Notes: generated by a model not told the origin, from the letters alone. A stretch of 5,366 bases of DNA from Candidatus Saccharimonadota bacterium (GCA_027451185.1 DAIDJW010000038.1:1-5366), one strand, 5' to 3'; numbered from the stretch's first letter, positions 1 to 5,072 are shown. Numbers and translations: made by a program.

Positions 1-1
1 A

Positions 2-145
2 ACGCCAACTACACCGCCGACCACCCCTACCGAGCTACCACACACCGGTCCTGCCGGTACGGTTGCTAGCGCAGTTGGTCTTGGTTCAATCGTCCTAAGC
101 CTAAGCTACTTCATTGCCAGCCGTCGCGCTGCTTTGAACCGCTAA
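2..145 (+). CDS. C-terminal end of a cell-surface protein with LPxTG-type sorting signal (5' end outside window)
   Basis: Only the last 47 residues are visible; the reading frame is open from base 2 to the TAA at 143-145. The order is: a Pro/Thr-rich linker (TPTTPPTTPTE), the pentapeptide LPHTG, a short Pro-Ala-Gly spacer, a hydrophobic stretch of about 20 residues rich in Val, Gly, Leu and Ser, and a basic tail (SRRAALNR). This is the standard layout of a sortase substrate: a sorting motif that sortase cleaves between Thr and Gly, a membrane segment and a positively charged stop. The Pro/Thr linker would act as a wall- or surface-spanning stalk. The protein is inferred to be exported and anchored at the cell surface; what the missing N-terminal part does cannot be seen. 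ATG-to-stop ORF finding misses it because no start lies in the window. An intrinsic terminator follows 48 bases downstream, so this gene ends its transcription unit. Confident on the C-terminal signal, none on function. Confidence 0.82.
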   Translation, partial: TPTTPPTTPTELPHTGPAGTVASAVGLGSIVLSLSYFIASRRAALNR

Positions 146-193
146 AACAGAGTCTGACCGCTCCATTTAAGTCTGAAGCGATTTGGACACTCC

Positions 194-225
194 AAATACC
201 CCTCGTTCGTGCGAGGGGTATTTTT
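194..225 (+). terminator. Rho-independent terminator after the surface-protein gene
   Basis: The arms at 194-205 (AAATACCCCTCG) and 212-223 are perfectly complementary over 12 bp, with a six-base loop TTCGTG. The T-run at 219-225 partly belongs to the right arm and continues two bases past it. The stem has a GC-rich core (CCCCTCG/CGAGGGG). It should end transcription from the surface-protein gene. Read on the minus strand, the stem is followed only by TTT belonging to the arm itself and then GGAG, so it would be a weaker stop for transcripts coming from the kinase gene. A second, weaker hairpin (181-197, ATTTGGA/TCCAAAT) overlaps its left foot. Confidence 0.88.
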
Positions 226-233
226 GATATACT
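225..233 (+). promoter_or_regulatory. Extended -10 promoter for the 73-aa membrane protein (leaderless)
   Basis: The sequence TGATATACT fits the extended -10 pattern TGnTATAAT with one mismatch. It begins at the last T of the preceding terminator. Six bases separate it from the ATG at 240, so the usual start site seven bases past the hexamer falls on the A of the ATG, predicting a leaderless mRNA. No convincing -35 is visible; the -35 position would lie in the terminator loop, as expected where a TG extension substitutes for it. No Shine-Dalgarno sequence lies before the ATG. Confidence 0.66.
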
Positions 234-239
234 AAAAAC

Positions 240-461
240 ATGGCTAACAAGCAAAAGAAAAAACGCAACAAGCCCTACACCGGTGCCGACGCCGTCAAGG
301 CTCGGCCGACTATTATCCGCATCGAAGCCGTCAACCGCAATTGGGTAGCCCAGTGGTGGTTCGACCATAAACGCATCGCCAAACCAGTCTTGATTGGTGT
401 CGGCGTGGCATTAGTAATTTTAGCCTGTGTGCTCGAATTAATCCGTCTAGCGACCAGCTAG
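240..461 (+). CDS. Small basic single-pass membrane protein, function unknown
   Basis: A 73-residue protein. Residues 1-12 are strongly basic (KQKKKRNK). Residues 13-48 are polar with an aromatic/basic patch (VAQWWFDHKR, 36-45). Residues 49-69 form one hydrophobic helix (PVLIGVGVALVILACVLELI) and only a short tail, RLATS, follows. By the positive-inside rule the basic N-terminus should stay in the cytoplasm with the helix as a C-terminal anchor; there is no signal peptide. The start at 240 is supported by an extended -10 exactly one leaderless distance upstream. Its TAG stop shares the palindrome CTAG with the kinase stop on the opposite strand, which argues that both ends are real. I do not recognise the family. 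The size recalls SecE, but the SecE motif is absent. A function linked to the basic patch, such as contact with nucleic acid, ribosome or acidic lipid, is only a guess. Confidence 0.78.
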   Translation: MANKQKKKRNKPYTGADAVKARPTIIRIEAVNRNWVAQWWFDHKRIAKPVLIGVGVALVILACVLELIRLATS

Positions 462-2653
462 GCTTTAGGCTTATCTGCAACTTTTAATTTGGCAATCGGC
501 AAACGGAAGCCAAAAGTACTGCCCTTGTTTTCGGTTGACTCAAAGATTATCTTGCCATCATGGCCATCAATTACTCGTTTAGCTAGGAACAAGCCAACCC
601 CGGTGCCATCGGGGCGCTGCTGGCGAGCGTTAGTGGCGCGGAAGAACTTTTGGAACAGCTGGGCTTGTTGCTCGGCCGGCACGCCAATGCCGTGGTCCGT
701 GACCTTAAAGACAACGTCGCCGCGATCAACCTTCAGACTGATCTCAATTAGGCCGCCCTCTTTGGAATAATAGATGGCGTTGTCGGAAAAGTTCATAACC
801 ACTTGGCGAATTTTGGTTTCGTCAAGATTAAGCAGCGGGAAGCGCGCCGGCTTACGGTAGCGAAACTTTAGCTTCCGCGCTGCGGCGTTCGGCGCCAAAC
901 CATCGATCTCTTCACCGACAACCTTGGCTAGATTAGTCGGCTGCTTTTCAATGATAAATTTACCGGTCTGCAAGCGTGAAACGTTCAAAAAGTCGCCGAT
1001 AAGTCGCACCATGCGCTCGCTGCTGGCAAACGCTTCGCCCAAAAGCCGTTTTTGGGTTGGCGAAACCTTGCCAGCGTCACCCTCAAGCACCATGCTAATA
1101 TAACCTTTGACGGTAGTAAGCGGTGTCCGCAACTGGTGTGAAGCCATGCTAATAAATTCGTCTTTGGCTTCGTCAAGTTTTTGCAGCTGCATATTGCTTA
1201 GGCGCAGTTCACGCGTGGCGTTGTCGATACGTTGTTGCAAAGTGTTATTAAGGTCGCGCACCTCTTGCACCGATAAGGCATTTTCGATGGCAATCGTTAG
1301 TTCGTCGGCAATCGTCTGCAGCGCCTTGATATCGGTGTTGGTGTACTGCGAGCTGAGGTGGTCGCCCAGGAATAGGTAGCCAATAACTTTGTTATCTTGA
1401 AACAGCGGCAAAACTAGGGCAATACGGTGGCTAATTAAAAGCCGAGCAACCGCTCTTGTTGCCGGGTCGCCAGTATCCAACATCGATACTATCACCACTT
1501 CACGGCGGCTATCCGTAAAATAATCTTCAAGTGTTTTAATGTCACGCCCCGGAATAGTGTGTCGTTGTTCGGCGGTTGAAACGTAAAACGGTTGATTATC
1601 TTGACGATAGACCAGAAAGGCCCCAAAACTTGCCTTCAGCGTTTGGCTGATTTCATTAATTGAATAGTTTAGTAAAGTCTCTAGGTCGGCTATCTTACTT
1701 AGACGGCGGGTCATGCGCGCAAAGAATTCACTTGAACTATAGCCTTCTCTATAAAAAACGAAGTTCGTTACTTTATCAAAAAAGCGCTTGATTGGCTGGA
1801 AGGTAATTGCCAGTATTAAGGCTACCGTGGCATTGACGGCACTTAGTTGCGATGGCACGTCTTTAAATAAAATACTTGAAACATATTGAAGCAAAACATA
1901 ATAAATAACCAGCAGCGATGCCAGCGTTAATAGATAGGCCGAGGCCCGGGCGGTCGCCCGACGGATATCGAATAAACCAAGTTTAACAATTGCCGCATAC
2001 ATCATTGGCACAAAGATAAATAACCCAATCGGCCCAACCCAAATCCAGTTATAGTTACCGATGGCCGGTAAAATAAGGTTGAAAGCCATACCAATTGAGC
2101 CGCCAATGGTGTAGCCAGCGACCAGCGCCCATAACCTTGGCCTGGCGCTACGCGGGCTTTTGAAGGCACTAAATAATAGCACCGCGGTGGCCGCACCGTA
2201 ATAAATCAGAAAATACCACACAAACACTGCGTAACCGGTGGTGTTTAGACTAATCGTGTTTGGCGTGCCCAAATTAATACTGTTGAAGTAAAGTTCGGGT
2301 AAGAAAATGAATAGCGCTGATATCGCCAGAAAAGGTAAAGCAACCAATATACCAATCAGCCACCGCTCTCCGCGCCAATCGATTAACTTTTCGCCGTAAG
2401 CTGTTGCCAGACTAAAGTATAGAATTCCCAGTCCTATGGTGGCGGCTGATATGTAATAAATAGTAGCGGCTATTTGAGCTGTGTGAACACTGGTCGCTCC
2501 AAGAAATATTGCTAATCCGACCGACCAGCCAGCCACGCCAAACATTGTCATACAAAAAGCCAAAGTATCACCGCGACGGCGTTTAGTGACAACTAAACCA
2601 CCAAGTACAATGACGATAACGGCTATAACACTAAGTAGTAATTGTGCCCACAT
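458..2653 (-). CDS. Membrane sensor histidine kinase (multi-TM, GAF, HisKA, HATPase)
   Basis: 731 residues from the ATG at 2653; an in-frame GTG at 2668 would add five. I prefer the ATG because an AGGTGGGAG sequence lies upstream at good distance. Residues 1-290 hold about nine hydrophobic segments with short loops, resembling a 7TM-type kinase sensor plus two further helices and no large external domain. Residues ~300-460 look like a GAF domain, followed by a helical linker (~460-500). The HisKA domain carries the phosphoacceptor His506 in SHQLRTPLTT. The ATP-binding domain shows an N box (N621-FSDN, 621-625), G1 (DHGIG, ~653), an F box (LFQKFF) and G2 (GTGVGL, ~683). It should autophosphorylate on sensing a membrane-borne, lipophilic or intracellular signal. 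It overlaps the upstream methyltransferase gene by 23 bp, implying co-transcription and translational coupling. The likely partner is the stand-alone receiver encoded divergently beyond the methyltransferase. The ligand is unknown. Confidence 0.95.
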   Translation of the reverse strand: MWAQLLLSVIAVIVIVLGGLVVTKRRRGDTLAFCMTMFGVAGWSVGLAIFLGATSVHTAQIAATIYYISAATIGLGILYFSLATAYGEKLIDWRGERWLIGILVALPFLAISALFIFLPELYFNSINLGTPNTISLNTTGYAVFVWYFLIYYGAATAVLLFSAFKSPRSARPRLWALVAGYTIGGSIGMAFNLILPAIGNYNWIWVGPIGLFIFVPMMYAAIVKLGLFDIRRATARASAYLLTLASLLVIYYVLLQYVSSILFKDVPSQLSAVNATVALILAITFQPIKRFFDKVTNFVFYREGYSSSEFFARMTRRLSKIADLETLLNYSINEISQTLKASFGAFLVYRQDNQPFYVSTAEQRHTIPGRDIKTLEDYFTDSRREVVIVSMLDTGDPATRAVARLLISHRIALVLPLFQDNKVIGYLFLGDHLSSQYTNTDIKALQTIADELTIAIENALSVQEVRDLNNTLQQRIDNATRELRLSNMQLQKLDEAKDEFISMASHQLRTPLTTVKGYISMVLEGDAGKVSPTQKRLLGEAFASSERMVRLIGDFLNVSRLQTGKFIIEKQPTNLAKVVGEEIDGLAPNAAARKLKFRYRKPARFPLLNLDETKIRQVVMNFSDNAIYYSKEGGLIEISLKVDRGDVVFKVTDHGIGVPAEQQAQLFQKFFRATNARQQRPDGTGVGLFLAKRVIDGHDGKIIFESTENKGSTFGFRLPIAKLKVADKPKA

Positions 2654-3806
2654 CCGTAGAGCTCCCACCTACCAACGGTTTATGTATTTTATAAAGCGCG
2701 TAAACACGCTCGTCTGGATTACTCGATACGTATACATGCCTTTCGCCTTCCAGGCCGGCTTTATTAAATATATCATTCATATCATCAATCGAACGGGGCT
2801 GAATATGCGGCCACTGAATAACATTAAGCGTGAAACCAAGTTGCGGCCGATCGATTAACATGTTTCCAACTACCAAATCGCCGCCTGGTTTCACTAGGTT
2901 GTAGGCATTGTGTAACAAAGTTATTGCCCCCGCCTGAACTGTTTTTAGCTCGACCACTCCATTATAGCGATATTGCCAGTCTTCGGGCTTCAAATACTCC
3001 AAAATTCCAACAGCCTCCACGAAATCGTAGCCATTTTGCTCAAGCCCGTTACGACTGAAGCGCAGGTCGCCGCGCTTGCTGCGGAGTGCGTTTTTGGCAA
3101 GTTCGCCAAAGCTACTTGGTGTGTCTAGACCCCTCAGCCTGAGTACGTTACGGCGTTCGATAGCTATTGGCATGTTCAGATTAAGTGCTCCCGCATAATC
3201 AGCAGCACCCTTAAGTGCTTTTGTATCAAGATCGACCAACGTCATCTTGGGAACAGAGCCGTGCTCGACTTGAATGCTTTTAGCAACATCTAACATCGGC
3301 TGGGCAACACCCGACGCTAAGCTCAGCCACTTCGAATCCGTTATTTGCGCGTCAGTCTTGCCGCTTGTCACCTCGTTCATAATGGAACTGAGCAGTTTAG
3401 CGCGATTGCGAATTCCAACCCCATCGGCAATATTAATTACCCACTGACGCAATTCTTCGCTCAGTTGATGGTTACTCGCAACCAGTTCACCTGCCGGTTG
3501 ATATAACGGCTTGAGCGCTTCGGCTGTTGGCACCGACTGCAACCAATATTCAACTGTTGGTATTCGACGAATCAACTCAGCTGTTGCCGGATTAGAAAAA
3601 TCGATTGAGCTCAGGCGTTTGCGCTTTAAGGCGTGTTCAATATTGTTGTCGCCATAAAAACCCATGGCTTCAATATCTTGGAGCGATTCGGTAATTCGCA
3701 GAAACTGCTCATTAACATATTCGTCTTCAGCATCAACCTCGTGAAGGACGTACTCCCGACGTTGTTCAAAGCGTTCGGGTGTTAGCTTAGTTTCGGTTGT
3801 GGACAT
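2631..3806 (-). CDS. Class I SAM-dependent methyltransferase, possibly PhcB-like signal synthase
   Basis: 391 residues from the ATG at 3806. Two earlier in-frame ATGs (3815, 3812) overlap or abut the -10 element, so the third Met (MSTTETKL) fits best. Residues ~1-155 are mostly helical with no family I recognise. The Rossmann methyltransferase domain follows: SLASGVAQP (162-170) is the SAM-binding loop, VDLD (191-194) ends strand 2 with the acidic residue expected to bind the SAM ribose, FVEAVGILEYL (262-272) is the motif IV region, and LVKPGGDLVVGNM (304-316) the post-IV strand and turn. The order and wording (slAsG..., E-A-V-G-I-L-E-Y-L, LKPGG-L--GN, then a Trp-containing segment) recall the family of PhcB, which makes 3-hydroxy-fatty-acid methyl ester signals. 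The substrate here is not shown by sequence. The gene leads the kinase operon and sits back-to-back with a response regulator. Sure of the methyltransferase fold; the PhcB link is a hypothesis. Confidence 0.87.
   Translation of the reverse strand: MSTTETKLTPERFEQRREYVLHEVDAEDEYVNEQFLRITESLQDIEAMGFYGDNNIEHALKRKRLSSIDFSNPATAELIRRIPTVEYWLQSVPTAEALKPLYQPAGELVASNHQLSEELRQWVINIADGVGIRNRAKLLSSIMNEVTSGKTDAQITDSKWLSLASGVAQPMLDVAKSIQVEHGSVPKMTLVDLDTKALKGAADYAGALNLNMPIAIERRNVLRLRGLDTPSSFGELAKNALRSKRGDLRFSRNGLEQNGYDFVEAVGILEYLKPEDWQYRYNGVVELKTVQAGAITLLHNAYNLVKPGGDLVVGNMLIDRPQLGFTLNVIQWPHIQPRSIDDMNDIFNKAGLEGERHVYVSSNPDERVYALYKIHKPLVGGSSTDVGTITT
2662..2670 (-). promoter_or_regulatory. Shine-Dalgarno-like site choosing the kinase ATG
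   Basis: On the minus strand AGGTGGGAG ends eight bases before the ATG at 2653. Both AGGTG and GGGAG can pair partly with a standard anti-SD sequence. The alternative GTG start at 2668 lies inside this purine-rich site and could not use it. This is the only gene in the window with such a sequence, consistent with it being internal to an operon while the operon-leading genes look leaderless. The site lies in the 3' coding end of the methyltransferase gene. Confidence 0.5.
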
Positions 3807-3807
3807 A

Positions 3808-3819
3808 TACATCATTGTA
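3808..3819. promoter_or_regulatory. Possible operator: inverted repeat TACA-N4-TGTA in the divergent promoter
   Basis: The arms TACA (3808-3811) and TGTA (3816-3819) are complementary around TCAT and cover the -10 and the predicted start site of the methyltransferase gene. A second small dyad, AAGT-N5-ACTT (3826-3838), covers the -10 of the response-regulator gene. Short dyads like these arise by chance in AT-rich DNA, so an operator role is speculative. No DNA-binding regulator is encoded in the window; the receiver protein has no output domain. Confidence 0.2.
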
Positions 3820-3822
3820 CCA
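3814..3822 (-). promoter_or_regulatory. Extended -10 promoter for the methyltransferase-kinase operon (leaderless)
   Basis: The minus strand reads TGGTACAAT (3822 to 3814), an extended -10 with hexamer TACAAT. Seven bases lie between it and the ATG at 3806, placing the transcription start at or next to the A of the ATG. The upstream -35 position falls within the divergent promoter and shows no clear TTGACA match. An alternative hexamer, TATAAC (3835-3830), could serve the earlier ATG at 3815 but has a poorer match and no TG extension. Confidence 0.62.
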
Positions 3823-3828
3823 TCGAAG

Positions 3829-3837
3829 TGTTATACT
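3829..3837 (+). promoter_or_regulatory. Extended -10 promoter for the response regulator (nearly leaderless)
   Basis: The sequence TGTTATACT matches TGnTATAAT with one mismatch. Nine bases lie between it and the ATG at 3847, so the expected start is about two to three bases before the ATG, too short for a Shine-Dalgarno sequence. Only six bases (3823-3828) separate it from the opposing -10 of the methyltransferase gene, so polymerase can hardly sit on both promoters at once. Confidence 0.64.
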
Positions 3838-3846
3838 TGTATTAAC

Positions 3847-4215
3847 ATGACCAAGATTGCAATTATCGAAGACGATCCGGCGATTAGCCAAATGTACCGT
3901 ATGAAATTCGAGGCCGATGGTTTCGATGTGCAGCTAGCCGACAATGGCAAGCGCGGCGTCACTTTGGTGGAGCAATTTCACCCAGATTTTATTTTGCTCG
4001 ACTTGCAAATGCCCGAAATGAACGGCGACCAAGCCTTAACCGCTATTCGTAAAGAAGATTGGGGCCGCGATATTCCAGTTATTATTTTAACCAACACCGG
4101 CCAAGAAGAATCGCCCAAATCTTTACAGAACTTGGGCATTACCGGTTATATCGTTAAAGCCGAGCTAACGCCGCGTCAAGTTGTCCAGCGCGTTAAAGAC
4201 GCTTTAGCTTCTTAG
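3847..4215 (+). CDS. Stand-alone receiver-domain response regulator (CheY/Spo0F-like)
   Basis: 122 residues making a single complete receiver domain and nothing else. Visible hallmarks are the acidic pocket E8-D9-D10 after strand 1 (IAIIEDDPAI), the phosphoacceptor Asp52 in FILLDLQMPEMNG, the switch Thr82 in VIILTNTG, and Lys104 in YIVKAEL. The frame is open back to an ATG at 3799, but that would add 16 residues (MDIYIIVPSKCYTCIN) not typical of the fold and would place the start upstream of the -10; the ATG at 3847 begins MTKIAIIEDD, the normal receiver start. With no DNA-binding or enzymatic output domain, it should act through protein contact or as a phosphorelay carrier. The divergent kinase is the nearest candidate phosphodonor. 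The gene converges on folD with a 4-bp overlap of the ends. Confidence 0.95.
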   Translation: MTKIAIIEDDPAISQMYRMKFEADGFDVQLADNGKRGVTLVEQFHPDFILLDLQMPEMNGDQALTAIRKEDWGRDIPVIILTNTGQEESPKSLQNLGITGYIVKAELTPRQVVQRVKDALAS

Positions 4216-5033
4216 TTTTCGTTCGTCTTTTGGCCACTGTTGCGAGCGGCCGTAATAACATTATCAAACAGCGATGCTACGGTTAGTGGCCCGACGCCGC
4301 CTTTAATTGGCGTAATTGTTAAATCGTCACGTTCGCGCACCGCCTCGTCGACGTCACCAATAATTTTGCCCGATTCCGAGGCCGTGCCAGCATCGACTAC
4401 TATGGCACCGGGCTGCAACATCACGCTACTAATTAAGCGTGGCACACCGGTTGCGGTTACGACAATTTTTGCCGATTTCAGAGCCGTTGCAAGGTCCGCT
4501 GTCTGGTCGTCGTAAACTGTCACATCCAGACCCTGGCTCAACCATAGTTTGGCCAGCGGCCGACCGACCAGCCGTCCATTGCCAACAACGGCAATTGGCT
4601 CGCCCTTCAGATTCACGTTATAGCCGGCTAGCAGCCAATCTATCGCCTGAGCAGTTGCCGATGTTAATCTGGCAGCTGAACCTAGCCCATCGACATCTTT
4701 GTCGGGCGCGATTAAATTAACAATTTCTTCGGTTTCGGCCGGGTTGTCGAGCGGTAGCTGGACGATAATTCCATGCACCGATGGGTCTTGGTTTAACTCG
4801 GCCAGTTTATTTTTGACATCTGACTGGCGAATTTTGTAAACATCGACATCAATTAAAATATCCTCTCCATAAGCACGCTTCAAACGCACATAAACATCAA
4901 TCACCGGACTATCGATTGTCTGAAGAATCGCCAGTCGCGGAAAAATATGACGAGCCTGGCGCAATGCTCGAACTTGCCTAGCTTGGCGCTCTTTAATATA
5001 GCCGACTAATTCTGAACCGTTAAGTAATTTCAT
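4212..5033 (-). CDS. folD: Bifunctional methylenetetrahydrofolate dehydrogenase/cyclohydrolase, divergent
   Basis: 273 residues, a little shorter than the usual ~285. It interconverts 5,10-methylene-, methenyl- and 10-formyl-tetrahydrofolate in the cytoplasm, feeding purine and formyl-group synthesis. Catalytic features are kept: Y48 and K52 (YVRLK), Q92 in GIIVQLPL (88-95), and KDVDG (112-116) with D115. The cofactor domain has VVGNGRLVGRP (149-159), ATGVP (194-198) and GGVGPLTVA (245-253). Deviations are notable. The usual HSxT or HRxT after Rossmann strand 2 is DDQT (175-178). The Ser of G(R/A)S is lost. PGGVGPMT is KGGVGPLT. The loop normally containing PCTPxG between the KDVDG motif and the Rossmann domain is about nine residues shorter than in E. 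coli and lacks that motif. An acidic residue at 175/176 favours NAD over NADP. The start at 5033 fits an extended -10 eight bases upstream. Confidence 0.93.
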   Translation of the reverse strand: MKLLNGSELVGYIKERQARQVRALRQARHIFPRLAILQTIDSPVIDVYVRLKRAYGEDILIDVDVYKIRQSDVKNKLAELNQDPSVHGIIVQLPLDNPAETEEIVNLIAPDKDVDGLGSAARLTSATAQAIDWLLAGYNVNLKGEPIAVVGNGRLVGRPLAKLWLSQGLDVTVYDDQTADLATALKSAKIVVTATGVPRLISSVMLQPGAIVVDAGTASESGKIIGDVDEAVRERDDLTITPIKGGVGPLTVASLFDNVITAARNSGQKTNEN

Positions 5034-5041
5034 TAATTGTT

Positions 5042-5050
5042 ATTTTAACA
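5042..5050 (-). promoter_or_regulatory. Extended -10 promoter for folD (nearly leaderless)
   Basis: The minus strand reads TGTTAAAAT, an extended -10 with hexamer TAAAAT. Eight bases separate it from the ATG at 5033, giving a predicted leader of zero to two bases and no Shine-Dalgarno sequence. It lies in the 39-bp gap between the pilin-like gene and folD, so folD can be transcribed apart from the upstream gene. I see no convincing terminator in that gap; an AAACTAGTTT palindrome is present but has only a short T-run. Confidence 0.58.
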
Positions 5051-5072
5051 GACAAAACTAGTTTAAGCGACG

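Noticed and set aside
111..368. 85-aa open frame on the minus strand across the terminator and the start of the small membrane-protein gene
   Set aside because: It runs through the terminator hairpin and the promoter, has no promoter or SD of its own, and is antisense to a better-supported gene.
240..461. SecE identity for the 73-aa protein
   Set aside because: Length and single C-terminal helix fit, but the conserved amphipathic segment with the lysine-valine-x-tryptophan-proline motif of SecE is missing.
1107..1379. 90-aa open frame on the plus strand inside the kinase gene
   Set aside because: Antisense to the HisKA region; composition rich in Ser, Arg and Cys typical of shadow frames; no promoter or start signal.
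2002..2196. 64-aa minus-strand frame inside the kinase membrane domain
   Set aside because: Same-strand frame-shifted shadow of the kinase; the kinase frame has clear membrane-helix coding and this one no recognisable content.
2586..2858. 90-aa plus-strand frame across the methyltransferase-kinase junction
   Set aside because: Antisense to two real genes, no promoter, and a hydrophobic/basic mix without a pattern.
3799..3846. Sixteen-residue N-terminal extension of the response regulator from the ATG at 3799
   Set aside because: It would place the start upstream of the -10 element and add residues not found on receiver domains; MTKIAIIEDD is the natural beginning.
4240..4720. Two plus-strand frames (4240-4515 and 4439-4720) antisense to folD
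   Set aside because: They mirror well-conserved folD codons; composition is shadow-like and neither has start signals.
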